The notes: generated from the letters alone by a model not told the origin. Counted from the first letter of the stretch, positions 31,255 through 41,010 are shown. The stretch: 64,000 bases of DNA from an uncultured Acetatifactor sp. (GCA_934402375.1 CAKRUB010000003.1:167684-231683), one strand, 5' to 3'. Program-made: numbers and translations.

Positions 31255-32094
31255 ATGAAAAAGAAACTCAAAGCACTTGTATCCCTGCTCGCTGCGGCAG
31301 CTGTCCTTGCACTGCTTCCCGGTGGCAACACCCTCACTGCAAAAGCGGAGGAAGCAAAGACCTACTCCGTCCGTTTTGTCGGCGGCGATATTAACGACTG
31401 GCGCTATGTTGCAGGAAGCACCTTTGAAGACACTGCCTACCATCGGGAGATTTATTACCTGAATCAGGAGTTAAAGGCCGGGGACGCAGTTGTCGTATAT
31501 GCAAGCGACACCACTCCCAACAAGGAGCTTCAGCTTGCAGATGTCAAGCTCGGCAACCTCACCATCCATCAGAATGCCACCGCTGCCGTTGTCACCGGCG
31601 GAGTGACTGACTGTTATGTGCTGGCAGGCGCTGTTGCCGCAGTCAATGGAGATGTCAGAAACGCATATCTCTACGACACGACAACCTGCTCCTTCAACAA
31701 CAATGTGCTCGATATGATCCTCAACATCGGAGATGAGCCGCACTCCAACATTTCCTGTGCAGGAACCGTAGGACATTTCCGCACCGTCTCCAGCACCGGA
31801 GCCAGAACCTATGAATTCTTTGACATTGCTCAGAATGCAATGCGCATGGTGAACGGCACCTACCAGATCACACAGTACAGCCCGACACCGTCCGACTCTT
31901 ATCTGCAGGCAATGAACGGCACCTCCGATACCACTGCTACTCCCGCACCTTCGTCAACAGCAACCGCTGCTTCATCAGACGAGTATGACAAGGTTCCCAA
32001 GACCGGCGAGCACAGCATGGTGATCTGGTTCGTCTGCGCGGCTGTCGTTCTCTTTGCTGGCAGCTATGTACTTTACAGAAAAAACGAACAGTAA
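31255..32094 (+). CDS. Cell-wall-anchored surface protein, probable sortase substrate
   Basis: A 279-residue exported protein with a signal peptide (residues 1-31) and a C-terminal sorting signal: VPKTG at 247-251, then a hydrophobic helix and the basic tail YRKNEQ. The mature part has no family that I recognise; it seems beta-rich with KLGNLTIHQNATAAVVTGGV-type repeats, then a Thr/Ser/Ala-rich stalk (about 215-240). It lies 26 bases after the sortase gene and ends at a terminator, so sortase and substrate form a two-gene unit. Confidence 0.88.
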   Translation: MKKKLKALVSLLAAAAVLALLPGGNTLTAKAEEAKTYSVRFVGGDINDWRYVAGSTFEDTAYHREIYYLNQELKAGDAVVVYASDTTPNKELQLADVKLGNLTIHQNATAAVVTGGVTDCYVLAGAVAAVNGDVRNAYLYDTTTCSFNNNVLDMILNIGDEPHSNISCAGTVGHFRTVSSTGARTYEFFDIAQNAMRMVNGTYQITQYSPTPSDSYLQAMNGTSDTTATPAPSSTATAASSDEYDKVPKTGEHSMVIWFVCAAVVLFAGSYVLYRKNEQ

Positions 32095-32119
32095 TATTCG
32101 CTTTCAAAATTAAGCATAT

Positions 32120-32150
32120 GAAAAGGGAGCCTGCCCAAGGCTCCCTTTTC
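32120..32150. terminator. Bidirectional terminator
   Basis: A 12-bp perfect stem (32120-32131 with 32139-32150), loop of seven, with A/T runs at both ends. It separates the sortase-substrate gene from the convergent GH18 gene. Confidence 0.85.
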
Positions 32151-32164
32151 GTTGTCCGTATGGA

Positions 32165-33898
32165 TTACTTCACTCCCGCATAGGCTGCCACAAGCTCCCA
32201 TGCAGACTGTGTTCCATATCCGAGTCTCCAAACTGCCACGCCGCCGATATTGCGCGCATTCATGACATTTACCTTTACGCCGAGAGATTCTGTATCCTCT
32301 ATCCACATCTGATAAAGGGTATCGCTTCCCTGCCATTCAATATAATTCTGACAGGTTACTTCATCCCATTCCGCCATATCCGTGCTCTTGCCGTATTTCT
32401 GCAAGCATTCCTCCACATTGCTGATGGGAATCGCCTCGCTTGTCACCTCGGCTCCCTTCGTCATCCAAAGTCTCGTATAGAAGGGCAGTGCATTCACTAC
32501 CTTTGCCGCCGGCACCTGCTCCAGCGTCCGGTCGAGACCGCCCGAGACATAATCGATGCTCGCAACGCTTCCCGCCTCCTGACAGCCTCCCCAGTGTTCA
32601 TCATAGCCCATGATAATCACATAGTCGGCAACCAGTCCCTGAATATCCAGTCTGTAATAATTCGAGGAATTCAGCGGCACATAATTATCAATCGACAGCA
32701 CCAGTCCGCTCTGTCTGCACAACACCGAAAGCTCTCTCAGAAACTGGTTAAAGTGCGGTCTTGCATCATTGGTCAGCTTCTCAAAGTCCAGATTAATGCC
32801 GTCCAGTCCGTATTCCAGCGCTGTATCTACCATGTTCTGTGCCATCTGCTGCCGGCTTGATGTCGCAGAGAGGATGTCATAGCTGTCCACCGTCACTCCA
32901 CTCTCTGCTGCATAATTAAAATCATCCCATACTCCCCATACCTTTATGCCCTTTTCATGCGCCTTCTTTACATACTGTGCCGATGCAAAGGATCGGAAAA
33001 GCTCCCCATCACTGTTCTTGAGGCTGAACCAGGTCGGAGCGATAACATTGATTCCTTTTCCCTCCTTTAATACGCTGTCCAATGTGTCATTTCCGCCGGG
33101 ACCGCCGATTCCGTGCCAGCCGAGACTCACCTTTCCTTCCATCGCAATGGAGGTGTATTCCTCCGGCGCATAATCCGTAACAGCTGTCTGTACCTCTGTG
33201 TTCAGATTTGTCAGACGCTTATTCTCCACATAGCCGATCATGGCATCCGGGGTCTTCACCCTGCTCCATGTATCCATCTGTTCCAGCAGCTCCACTGTCT
33301 CTCCTGCCTCCAGCTCCCGCAGGATCGGGCTCTTGATACCGCCGCGGACGCGCAGCTGCGTTGCCTTCGCAATATCATAGGTCTTAATAATTCCCCATTC
33401 GGTGTACACCTGAAGGTGTCTGTCATACTTTTCATAAGTAAAGTTTGCAAATTTTCTGACATATTCCGCTGCAACGAGAAGTTGTTCCCCGTCCTTCATA
33501 CATATTACATATTCGGTCGGGTGCTCTCCTTCCCCATCGCTGTAAACCATTTCTCCAAATCCAGCCGTCGTCGTATTCGTTGCCGATGTGAGCAAAAGCT
33601 TCTGCTCCTTCTCATCCACATAAAAAATTTCATTAAAATAGGCTCTGACGGTATCCAGATCAAAATAAATCACTCCGTTCTTCACCACCGCCTGTTCCTC
33701 AAGCATGTCGTTCTGAAGAATAATCGCCAGTCTTCCGTCATTCTCTCCGACCGCGGCATCCGTCACCCCGTAGAACTCATCAAGATCCGCCACTTCTTTG
33801 CTATAGGTATACTTATCCAGAATTTTCCCTCCAAACGCTGCTCCCACGACCACAACAATCAGCAGCAGGGCTATTATCACAGGCAGTACTTTTTTCAT
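32165..33898 (-). CDS. Membrane-anchored GH18 (chitinase-like) protein with SH3 domain
   Basis: A 577-residue protein with an N-terminal membrane anchor (about residues 4-24), a beta-rich region, a bacterial SH3 domain (about 186-238, TQLRVRGGIKSPILREL) and a C-terminal glycoside hydrolase 18 domain. The GH18 motif is DGINLDFE at 366-373 with the catalytic Glu373. The closest known group is the spore/cell-wall YaaH/SleL type, which cleaves peptidoglycan or related glycans. ATG 33898 has GAGGAG upstream; the longer version starting with a His/Thr repeat is unlikely. Confidence 0.88.
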   Translation of the reverse strand: MKKVLPVIIALLLIVVVVGAAFGGKILDKYTYSKEVADLDEFYGVTDAAVGENDGRLAIILQNDMLEEQAVVKNGVIYFDLDTVRAYFNEIFYVDEKEQKLLLTSATNTTTAGFGEMVYSDGEGEHPTEYVICMKDGEQLLVAAEYVRKFANFTYEKYDRHLQVYTEWGIIKTYDIAKATQLRVRGGIKSPILRELEAGETVELLEQMDTWSRVKTPDAMIGYVENKRLTNLNTEVQTAVTDYAPEEYTSIAMEGKVSLGWHGIGGPGGNDTLDSVLKEGKGINVIAPTWFSLKNSDGELFRSFASAQYVKKAHEKGIKVWGVWDDFNYAAESGVTVDSYDILSATSSRQQMAQNMVDTALEYGLDGINLDFEKLTNDARPHFNQFLRELSVLCRQSGLVLSIDNYVPLNSSNYYRLDIQGLVADYVIIMGYDEHWGGCQEAGSVASIDYVSGGLDRTLEQVPAAKVVNALPFYTRLWMTKGAEVTSEAIPISNVEECLQKYGKSTDMAEWDEVTCQNYIEWQGSDTLYQMWIEDTESLGVKVNVMNARNIGGVAVWRLGYGTQSAWELVAAYAGVK

Positions 33899-34095
33899 AA
33901 TCGGCGGCTCCTCTTCTTTTATCTGCGTATGTGTATGTGTAACCACCCGCATTTGGCGAAGCGGGCAGTTACATCATACCACACTCGTTGTTTTAAGTCA
34001 TTACCATTTTTTCAGTCTGTGACCGGTCCCGGCACCGTCAGCATGAGAGGCAACCCGTTTTGATTGCGCCGTGCCGGTCGCAGGAGGCGAATTGC

Positions 34096-34407
34096 TCACC
34101 GTTCAGTCACTTTGTCAAACCGCACCTGTGCAAGCTGGCCTTCCTCGCCAAACACATAGTCCGCCATGTAACTGCTGTCCTCACATACCGCTCCGATTGC
34201 CTTGTCATACGGGAGCACAGCCCGTCCGTCAACGAACAGTCCTACACCCCTGTCATACATTTCTTCCAGCCGCTGCCGCATCTCATCGTGATCTGCTTCC
34301 GCTTCTGATATGTTTTCGTTTTTTACCTGCAAAATTCTACCCCCTATGTTTTTCCCAAAAGGATCGTGATGAATCGCAAATGCATCCGGCTGTACTCTGA
34401 TTGGCAT
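34096..34407 (-). CDS. Small protein of unknown function
   Basis: A 103-residue acidic protein that I do not recognise. It starts MPIRVQPDAFAIHHDPFGKN, has a charged helix (SEAEADHDEMRQRLEEMYDRG) and ends with LAQVRFDKVTER. It has no signal or membrane segment. ATG follows TTGGAAG. It stands alone between the GH18 gene and mecA. Confidence 0.65.
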   Translation of the reverse strand: MPIRVQPDAFAIHHDPFGKNIGGRILQVKNENISEAEADHDEMRQRLEEMYDRGVGLFVDGRAVLPYDKAIGAVCEDSSYMADYVFGEEGQLAQVRFDKVTER

Positions 34408-34734
34408 AAACTTCCAATATACAAAAGACTAAAATGAATTATTATTGTGAAAATATTAGTTGAAATACTATGATCAAGCAGACACCAGCTGATGTGTCAA
34501 AACTTGCAAGACATCCATGAATATATGTCAGAACTTTTCAAACCGCCATATAATGTGATAGGATGAAACGGAACGATATGTTCCAATAAAAGCAAAATCA
34601 ACTAGAATTACAGACCGCCTCCTTTCCCGCACAGACTGCCGGAGGCATTTACAAATTGATTATAATATACTGGTATATAATTTTCAAGTACAATTTGAAG
34701 AATTATAAAAAAAAATTAAACTTATGTCCTGCTA
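34408..34734. other. AT-rich non-coding gap
   Basis: No gene or convincing structure was seen here. An in-frame codon at 34656 could extend mecA upstream but lies before the mecA promoter, so it was not used. A small GC-rich hairpin near 34616-34645 (GCCTCC with GGAGGC) may end or attenuate a transcript. Confidence 0.4.
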
Positions 34735-34763
34735 TTGACTTACGGCCTGCCAGACGATATTAT
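34735..34763 (+). promoter_or_regulatory. Promoter of mecA
   Basis: TTGACT (34735-34740) and TATTAT (34758-34763) are 17 bases apart. Transcription near 34770 supports the start at 34836. Confidence 0.65.
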
Positions 34764-34835
34764 ACAATGCAAGCATACCATTATCGGTGTGATATTATTT
34801 GGCATGCCTTCAATGCAGAAAGGAAGGGTTATCGT

Positions 34836-35558
34836 ATGAAGATAGAAAAAGTTAATGAAAATCAGATCCGTTGCACCTTGACCCGCGAGGATCTCGCCAG
34901 CCGCGAATTAAAGATCAGCGAACTCGCTTATGGTACGGAAAAGGCGAAGACCCTGTTCCGTGACATGATGCGTCAGGCCAATTTTGAGTTTGGTTTTGAG
35001 GCGGAGGACATTCCTCTGATGATCGAAGCCATACCGCTGAACGCAGAATGCATTGTTCTGATCATCACAAAGGTCGAAGATCCCGACGAGCTTGATACCC
35101 GCTTCTCCCGTTTCGCCCCCTCCGTGACAGAGGACAGCGGAGAAGATGATGAATTCGATACAGATAATACGGATGAAGTAATGGAGCTGTTCCGGCAGCT
35201 TCAGACAGACAAGGCAGAACCTGCAAATGCACCCGCTGCCGAGGAGTCACCTGCAAAGGATAAGCTGCTCTCCCGCATCTACGCCATGGCTTCGCTCCAG
35301 CAGACCATTGATGCCTGCCGGCTGATTGCTCCGGCTTACAACGGTTTCAGTTCCCTGTTCAAGGATTCCGATTCCGGTGTCTATTATCTGTCGCTGACAG
35401 CGCCAACGGAGCAGTTGGAGGAGTTTAACCGTGTCTGCAACACCCTGTCAGAGTACGGATGCCTGAAGCACGGGCTTCCCGGAAGCAGAAATTATCTGTT
35501 TGAACACTGTGAAACCTTAATTCGTGATAACACTGTGCAGTCACTTGGAACGATATAA
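34836..35558 (+). CDS. mecA: Adaptor protein MecA
   Basis: MecA binds target proteins and delivers them to ClpC/ClpP for degradation. The 240-residue protein has the MecA N-terminal target-binding region (MKIEKVNENQIRCTLTREDL and FRDMMRQANFEFGFEAEDIPLMIEAIP), an acidic linker (about 95-140) and the C-terminal ClpC-binding domain (CNTLSEYGC, FEHCETLI). ATG 34836 has AGGAAGGG upstream and the promoter at 34735 rules out the longer frame. Confidence 0.93.
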   Translation: MKIEKVNENQIRCTLTREDLASRELKISELAYGTEKAKTLFRDMMRQANFEFGFEAEDIPLMIEAIPLNAECIVLIITKVEDPDELDTRFSRFAPSVTEDSGEDDEFDTDNTDEVMELFRQLQTDKAEPANAPAAEESPAKDKLLSRIYAMASLQQTIDACRLIAPAYNGFSSLFKDSDSGVYYLSLTAPTEQLEEFNRVCNTLSEYGCLKHGLPGSRNYLFEHCETLIRDNTVQSLGTI

Positions 35559-35563
35559 AATTT

Positions 35564-35613
35564 GAAGGTCGGCATAAGGTATTGTATGATCCCAATATCC
35601 TATGCCGACTTTC
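35564..35613. terminator. Bidirectional terminator after mecA
   Basis: A stem of about 21 bp with one or two mismatches (35564-35584 with 35593-35613) and an 8-base loop, followed by T-rich sequence. It separates mecA from the convergent chemoreceptor gene. Confidence 0.8.
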
Positions 35614-35640
35614 TTTATCACATTTTATTTTATACCAGTT

Positions 35641-37701
35641 TTATCTCTCAAACTTCCCAATAAGATCATCCAGCTGCTTTGCAATTTTCTGGTTCTGTTC
35701 TGACTGTTCCTGTATTGTATCCACGATCCGAGCCGTATTTTCATTCTTCTCCACAATCGTGCCGATCGCATTGCTGTTTTCATCTGTAATATTGTGGACA
35801 TCGCCTATGTTCTCTTTAATCTGATCAATCGACTGTTTCAACTGTTGAACGGCCCCGTTGATGCTATCCAGCTGTGTCCTTATCATATCCACCGCTGTGC
35901 TGTACCCTGTAGACTTATCGACAAAATCTTTAAACTGTCCGACAACTTCCTTTTCCAGATAGCTGACAATGGAATTAAAACAGTTGTTTACCGACGCAAT
36001 ACTATCATTTGCTTCGCTGCAAATCGCCTGGATGTTAGTTGCCGTCGTCTTAGAGGTATCTGCCAGAGAACCGATTTCCCCCGCAACAACCGCAAAGCCT
36101 CTTCCGGCCTCACCAGCTCTTGCCGCTTCAATAGATGCATTGAGTGACAAAAGGTTCGTCTGATTTGCTATGTTCAAAATTTCGGATGCCAGTTCATTGA
36201 TTCTGGAGAGACTGTTCAAACTAGCGATTGCCTCCTTGACAGATGTCATCGTCGTATCCAATGCCTCCTGTCCGCTCTTATATGCGGCATCGGCCTGCAT
36301 CTGCATCTCTCTCGCGCTGTCGATAACGTTATCACTTGTCTTTACAGAACCGATGATACCTTGCAGGATTTCCTCCACCGCACTGTTTACCGTACCAATT
36401 TCACTGTTCACATTTGCGATAGCCGTATTCGTATTTTCCAGCGATGCAGACAACTCTTCCGTGGTTGCCACGTTATCCGTTACATCCTCAACAAGCTCTG
36501 TTGCGGATACATGAAGTCCGTTCGCCTTCACCTCCAATACACTGCAGCAGTCCTGCAGGGTCTGCGTAATCGCCCTCATGGAATCAATCAGTACACCCGT
36601 CGCTTTAGATATGCTTCCAAGTTCATCTCCTCTGTTATAATACTTCTTGATTTCTGCATTTTCCGCAATATTGAATTTTTGCAGGGCGACAATGCCATCT
36701 TCAATGGATTTCATTGGTTTCATCATTTTGCCGACAATCACAATGGAAACTCCAACCTCGACCAACAACACCGCTACACAGAAAACGATCAATTTTACTT
36801 TCATTGCATTCGTGGAGGCAAATATCTCACTTGAATTATCCGCCAGCATAAACAGCCAACCACGATTTGCCATATAATAATAAGCACTGATATATTTCTC
36901 TCCGCCATCCTTATATTCTATATAGCCGCTGGCATCCTCTGTCGCATCTGCGTACTGATTGCAGAGTTTTATAAAATACTCTTCCTCCGCTTCCATTGCC
37001 ACCTTCTCGGAATCCGCACTAAATATATATTTACCGTCCTTAGCATTTATCATGCAGTAAGCTGCATTTTCCATGCCATTCAGGCTCAAGCTGTCCAGAC
37101 TCTCTACCAACCCCTCTGTGTAAATTCCGCCGCCGACAAGCCCTGCGGGCTTACCATTCTCATTATATACTGCCATATACATAGAGACAATCTGCGCCCC
37201 GCTGGCCGGCGAAATTATGATACCCGTGTTATACACACCATCCGTGGCAAGCATTGCATCCTGCAACGCCTTAAGCGGATCACCCGTTCTGGTCGTGATT
37301 CCTACCACGGCAGGATTTGTATGTACAAGCACATGCGTATCCCATTCACTCGCATACAGCCCTTCAAGGTTATCAATATCCCCCGAAAATTTTTCTGTAT
37401 ATGCCTGTGCGGCTGCAACCGCCGTGGCGCTGTTTGGATTTTTCATCACAGAAAGGATTTCGCCGGCTCTGCTATAGGAGGCAAGAATCGTTTCAGACTT
37501 TTCAATGTAATTTTCGACAATCCGACTGCGCTCCTGAACAATTGTCTCCATATTGTCAATTGCTTCTGCCCTCGTATTTTTTGTAATCCCTGCAACAACC
37601 ATTCCGGACAAGAAAGCCATAACAGCACTCTGCATAATCAGCATTGCCACAATGATCTGCTGCCCCAATGTAATCCTGCGCTCATTCTTTCCTTTTTTCA
37701 T
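35641..37701 (-). CDS. Methyl-accepting chemotaxis protein
   Basis: A 686-residue transmembrane chemoreceptor. It has a membrane helix near residues 15-35, a dCache-like sensing domain outside the cell (about 40-290), a second helix (about 300-325), a HAMP region and a cytoplasmic signalling domain. The hairpin tip, [20 protein letters not shown], is the highly conserved CheA/CheW contact site. The ligand cannot be told. The ATG follows GGAGGTG. No other chemotaxis genes are in the window. Confidence 0.95.
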   Translation of the reverse strand: MKKGKNERRITLGQQIIVAMLIMQSAVMAFLSGMVVAGITKNTRAEAIDNMETIVQERSRIVENYIEKSETILASYSRAGEILSVMKNPNSATAVAAAQAYTEKFSGDIDNLEGLYASEWDTHVLVHTNPAVVGITTRTGDPLKALQDAMLATDGVYNTGIIISPASGAQIVSMYMAVYNENGKPAGLVGGGIYTEGLVESLDSLSLNGMENAAYCMINAKDGKYIFSADSEKVAMEAEEEYFIKLCNQYADATEDASGYIEYKDGGEKYISAYYYMANRGWLFMLADNSSEIFASTNAMKVKLIVFCVAVLLVEVGVSIVIVGKMMKPMKSIEDGIVALQKFNIAENAEIKKYYNRGDELGSISKATGVLIDSMRAITQTLQDCCSVLEVKANGLHVSATELVEDVTDNVATTEELSASLENTNTAIANVNSEIGTVNSAVEEILQGIIGSVKTSDNVIDSAREMQMQADAAYKSGQEALDTTMTSVKEAIASLNSLSRINELASEILNIANQTNLLSLNASIEAARAGEAGRGFAVVAGEIGSLADTSKTTATNIQAICSEANDSIASVNNCFNSIVSYLEKEVVGQFKDFVDKSTGYSTAVDMIRTQLDSINGAVQQLKQSIDQIKENIGDVHNITDENSNAIGTIVEKNENTARIVDTIQEQSEQNQKIAKQLDDLIGKFER

Positions 37702-37798
37702 AATACACCTCCGATGTGATGTTCTTTAGGTTTCTTCTCTCTCATATATCGTGCATCAAATCCACTATCCAAAGCACTTACTCTTTTCTTAAAGTTCA

Positions 37799-37830
37799 AA
37801 AGCGCCTCCGTCTTAATTCGGGGGCGCTTT
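37799..37830 (-). terminator. Terminator after the DUF1858 gene
   Basis: A 12-bp stem with one G-T pair (37799-37810 with 37819-37830), 8-base loop, followed on the minus strand by TTTGAACTTT. Confidence 0.7.
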
Positions 37831-37837
37831 CCCTTTG

Positions 37838-38029
37838 TTACATCTCTTCAATTGCCTTCATAAGCGCATCAATATCAATGCCGTGAACCATTGCAGCCTC
37901 CTCCAGGGACTCTCCCTGTGCGGAAGGACAGCCCAGACAGTGCATACCAGCGTCCATCAGGACAGGTGCAACATCGGGATTCGCGCGCAGGATCTCGCCA
38001 ATCGTCATTTCCTTCGTAATTCCGGTCAT
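37838..38029 (-). CDS. DUF1858 domain protein
   Basis: A 63-residue soluble protein made of a single DUF1858 domain: [20 protein letters not shown], then [18 protein letters not shown] and a C-terminal helix. The CxxC (Cys-Leu-Gly-Cys) is typical and may bind metal or a redox partner. These proteins often sit near redox or iron-sulfur genes. ATG 38029 has AAAGGAG eight bases upstream; an earlier in-frame codon at 38047 would overlap that ribosome site. Confidence 0.88.
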   Translation of the reverse strand: MTGITKEMTIGEILRANPDVAPVLMDAGMHCLGCPSAQGESLEEAAMVHGIDIDALMKAIEEM

Positions 38030-38190
38030 ATTTCGTTCTCCTTTCAAAATACCCCGCAGGGATATTGTTTTTCATAAACAGTATAAGCTATTCCCCAAAA
38101 TCTGACAAGTTATTCTTTTGCGTTTCGGAGCGCCATGCGCAATCTCGATTCCGCTCCGCTTCATCTCGATTGACGGCACCCGCCGTATTC

Positions 38191-38251
38191 TCCGGAACAG
38201 GAAGCAGCTCCCTTGTGAGCAAGCTCCCCGGGAGCTGCTTCCTGTTCCGGA
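38191..38251. repeat. Long perfect inverted repeat upstream of pflB
   Basis: Twenty-two bases (38191-38212) are repeated exactly in inverted form at 38230-38251, with a 17-base loop. A shorter outer pair (GCGCCATGCGC near 38130 and GCGCATGGC at 38252-38260) extends the structure. There is no T run, so it is not a simple terminator. No gene was seen in 38030-38399 besides this and the pfl promoter. Confidence 0.7.
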
Positions 38252-38302
38252 GCGCATGGCTCGCTGTACACAAAAAAGTACATTAAACTGCATTCCCATA
38301 CC

Positions 38303-38331
38303 TTGACTGTCTTCGCGATTTTTCATATAAT
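38303..38331 (+). promoter_or_regulatory. Promoter of the pyruvate formate-lyase operon
   Basis: TTGACT (38303-38308) and a perfect TATAAT (38326-38331) are 17 bases apart, about 70 bases before the start codon. AGGAGG precedes the ATG, in line with strong expression. Confidence 0.8.
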
Positions 38332-38399
38332 AGTGCATAGAGATTAGAAGTAACATTTTTACTATTATACTAATCAAATTTTATAGGAGGCATTTCAAA

Positions 38400-40439
38400 A
38401 TGAAACCAATTGAGACAGATTTCGTGCGTGGCAAATGGGACAAAGAAGTCAACGTTCGTGACTTCATCCAGAGAAACTACCATCCTTATGATGGTGACGA
38501 GTCCTTCCTTGCTGGTCCTACCCAGAACACAAAGGACCTTTGGGCAATGGTACTTGACCTGCAGAAGAAGGAGAGAGAAGCAGGCGGCGTTCTTGACATG
38601 GACACCAAGGTTGTTTCCACTATCACTTCCCATGGCCCCGGATACCTTGACAAGAGCAAGGAGACCATCGTAGGTTTCCAGACAGACAAGCCCTTCAAGA
38701 GATCTCTTCAGCCTTACGGCGGCATCCGTATGGCAGAGAAGGCTTGCGCTGATAACGGCTACGAAGTAGATCCCGAGATCTCCGAGTTCTTCTCTGTTCA
38801 CAGAAAGACACATAACGCAGGCTGCTTCGACGCTTACAATCAGGAGATGAGAGCCTGCCGTACTTCCCATATCATTACCGGTCTTCCTGATGCATACGGA
38901 CGTGGACGTATCATCGGCGACTACAGACGTGTAGCTCTGTACGGTATCGACAGACTGATCGAGGACAAGCAGGCTCAGAAGGATTCCACCGGCCGCGTTA
39001 TGACCGATGACGTTATCCGTCTTCGTGAGGAGATTTCCGAGCAGATCACAGCTCTTAAGCTGATGAAGGAAATGGCTGCATCCTACGGCTGCGATATTTC
39101 CAACCCTGCAACAAACGTTCAGGAAGCTATCCAGGCAGTATACTTCGGCTATCTGTGCGCAGTTAAGGAGCAGAACGGTGCTGCTATGTCCCTCGGACGT
39201 ACTTCCACCTTCCTTGATGTATACGCAGAGAGAGACCTCAGGAACGGCACCTTCACCGAGGAGCAGATTCAGGAGTTCGTTGACCACTTCATCATGAAGC
39301 TGCGTTGCGTAAAGTTCGCTCGTACACCTGAGTACAACCAGATCTTCGCTGGCGACCCTGTATGGGTTACCGAGTCTCTGGGCGGCGTTGGTGTTGACGG
39401 ACGTCACATGGTAACAAAGATGAGCTTCCGTTACCTGCACACTCTTGAGAACCTTGGTTCTTCACCCGAGCCCAACCTGACAGTTCTCTGGTCCACCAGA
39501 CTTCCCGAGGGCTGGAAGAAGTACTGTGCTAAGATCTCCATCACAACCTCTTCCATCCAGTACGAGAACGACGACCTGATGAGAGTAACTCATGGCGATG
39601 ACTACGGTATCGCATGCTGCGTATCCTCCATGGTTATCGGTAAGGAAATGCAGTTCTTCGGCGCTCGTGCAAACCTTGCTAAGTGTCTGCTGTACGCTCT
39701 CAACGGCGGCGTAGACGAAGTTACCAAGAAGCAGGTTGGACCTAAGTATCGTCCTGTTGTCGGCGATGTTCTGGACTATGATGATGTTGTAAGCAAGTTC
39801 GTTGACATGATCGAGTGGCAGGCAGACGTATATGTAAATACTTTGAACATCATCCACTATATGCATGACAAGTACTGCTATGAGAGAGCAGAGATGGCTC
39901 TTCATGACAGAGACGTTAAGAGATACTTTGCTACCGGTGTTGCAGGTCTGTCTATCGTTGCTGACTCCCTGTCCGCTATCAAGTACGCAAAGGTTGAGCC
40001 TATCCGTGATGAGGACGGCATCATCGTTGACTTCAAGACAACCGGCGACTTCCCTAAGTACGGTAATGATGATGATCGCGTAGACGAGATCGCTCAGTGG
40101 GCTGTTCATACCTTCATGACCGCTGTAAGAAGACATCACACCTACAGAAATGGTATCCCTACAACCTCCATTCTGACCATTACCTCTAACGTTACCTACG
40201 GTAAGGCTACTGGTAATACACCTGATGGACGTAGAAAGGGACAGCCTTTCGCTCCTGGTGCTAACCCGATGCATGGCCGTGATACTCATGGTGCAGTTGC
40301 ATCTCTGTCTTCTGTATCCAAGCTTCCTTTCAATGATGCACAGGATGGTATCTCCAATACCTTCACCATCATTCCCGGAGCTCTTGGTAAGGAGGATCAG
40401 GTCTTTGCCGGCGATATCGAGTTAGATCTGAACAAGTAA
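38400..40439 (+). CDS. pflB: Pyruvate formate-lyase large subunit, lacking the glycyl-radical domain
   Basis: Pyruvate formate-lyase splits pyruvate and CoA into formate and acetyl-CoA in anaerobic fermentation. This 679-residue chain matches PflB from its start ([20 protein letters not shown]) to [16 protein letters not shown] and holds the thiyl pair Cys406-Cys407 (IACCVSS). It ends nine residues after that point, exactly where the radical domain (about 80 residues with RVSGYA) should begin. The stop is a clean TAA followed by a new ribosome site, so this is a designed end. The missing domain is encoded at 40693. Codon use is strongly biased as in highly expressed genes. Confidence 0.95.
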   Translation: MKPIETDFVRGKWDKEVNVRDFIQRNYHPYDGDESFLAGPTQNTKDLWAMVLDLQKKEREAGGVLDMDTKVVSTITSHGPGYLDKSKETIVGFQTDKPFKRSLQPYGGIRMAEKACADNGYEVDPEISEFFSVHRKTHNAGCFDAYNQEMRACRTSHIITGLPDAYGRGRIIGDYRRVALYGIDRLIEDKQAQKDSTGRVMTDDVIRLREEISEQITALKLMKEMAASYGCDISNPATNVQEAIQAVYFGYLCAVKEQNGAAMSLGRTSTFLDVYAERDLRNGTFTEEQIQEFVDHFIMKLRCVKFARTPEYNQIFAGDPVWVTESLGGVGVDGRHMVTKMSFRYLHTLENLGSSPEPNLTVLWSTRLPEGWKKYCAKISITTSSIQYENDDLMRVTHGDDYGIACCVSSMVIGKEMQFFGARANLAKCLLYALNGGVDEVTKKQVGPKYRPVVGDVLDYDDVVSKFVDMIEWQADVYVNTLNIIHYMHDKYCYERAEMALHDRDVKRYFATGVAGLSIVADSLSAIKYAKVEPIRDEDGIIVDFKTTGDFPKYGNDDDRVDEIAQWAVHTFMTAVRRHHTYRNGIPTTSILTITSNVTYGKATGNTPDGRRKGQPFAPGANPMHGRDTHGAVASLSSVSKLPFNDAQDGISNTFTIIPGALGKEDQVFAGDIELDLNK

Positions 40440-40461
40440 GACTTTTTCTAAAGGAGACACT

Positions 40462-40665
40462 ATGGACGAAAACAAAATGATTGAAGACCTTGTCAAGATG
40501 CTGGACTCCGGCATGAGCAAGGGTGTTGGACACGTCAATGTTGAATATGACGCCGAAGAAAAGCAATCAAGGAACGTTCAGACAATGGGCTGCACGGATT
40601 GTTCGCGGACACCGTTAGCCTGCAGTGTACCCACCCTTGAACAGGGCTTAGATGATTATCAATAA
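40462..40665 (+). CDS. Small Cys-containing protein resembling the start of the glycyl-radical domain
   Basis: A 67-residue protein between the two PFL chains, 22 bases after the first and 27 before the second, each with its own ribosome site (AAAGGAG here). Residues 8-27 (EDLVKMLDSGMSKGVGHVNV) line up with residues 10-30 of the radical protein ([21 protein letters not shown]). After that the radical-glycine loop is absent and replaced by a tail with Cys44, Cys47 and Cys54. No function is known to me. It could occupy the domain site, guard the active site or hand on a redox signal (inference). Confidence 0.85.
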   Translation: MDENKMIEDLVKMLDSGMSKGVGHVNVEYDAEEKQSRNVQTMGCTDCSRTPLACSVPTLEQGLDDYQ

Positions 40666-40692
40666 CAACAAATATTTAAGGAGGAATTAATC

Positions 40693-40935
40693 ATGGCAGC
40701 AAGTGCAACACAGGTCAAAAACCTTGTAAACTTATTGGATGGCTACGCAGTAAAAGGCGGCCACCACTTGAACGTAAACGTTCTGAACAGAGAAACATTA
40801 CTCGACGCTCAGAAGCATCCTGAGAACTATCCTCAGCTGACAATCCGTGTATCCGGATACGCTGTAAACTTCATCAAGCTGACTCCCGAGCAGCAGGCTG
40901 ATGTTATCTCCCGTACTTTCCATGAGTCATTCTAA
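40693..40935 (+). CDS. Free glycyl-radical domain subunit of pyruvate formate-lyase (GrcA-like)
   Basis: An 80-residue protein equal to the C-terminal domain of Pfl[20 protein letters not shown], then the radical loop [13 protein letters not shown] with Gly55, then [14 protein letters not shown]. In E. coli such free proteins (GrcA/YfiD) only repair oxygen-cut PFL; here the large chain has no domain of its own, so this subunit must be essential. 679 plus 80 residues equals the usual 760. The ATG has AAGGAGG. A terminator follows. Confidence 0.95.
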   Translation: MAASATQVKNLVNLLDGYAVKGGHHLNVNVLNRETLLDAQKHPENYPQLTIRVSGYAVNFIKLTPEQQADVISRTFHESF

Positions 40936-40948
40936 GTAATTACACCAG

Positions 40949-40980
40949 AAGACCGGAAGGATAATCCTTCCGGTCTTTTT
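40949..40980 (+). terminator. Terminator between the radical subunit and pflA
   Basis: A 13-bp perfect stem (40949-40961 with 40965-40977) with a 3-base loop and a T run to 40980. It may lower but not abolish read-through to pflA, which starts 31 bases later. Confidence 0.85.
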
Positions 40981-41010
40981 AACAAAAAAAGAAAGTGAAG
41001 GTAACTTTTT

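Noticed and set aside
38370..40289. Two long minus-strand frames (356 and 275 codons)
   Set aside because: Both are antisense to pflB, whose biased codon use opens the opposite strand.
40437..40693. Split pyruvate formate-lyase as a frameshift or sequencing error
   Set aside because: The large chain ends in a clean stop, 250 bases with another complete gene follow, and the radical subunit has its own strong ribosome site and ATG. A simple shift cannot explain this.
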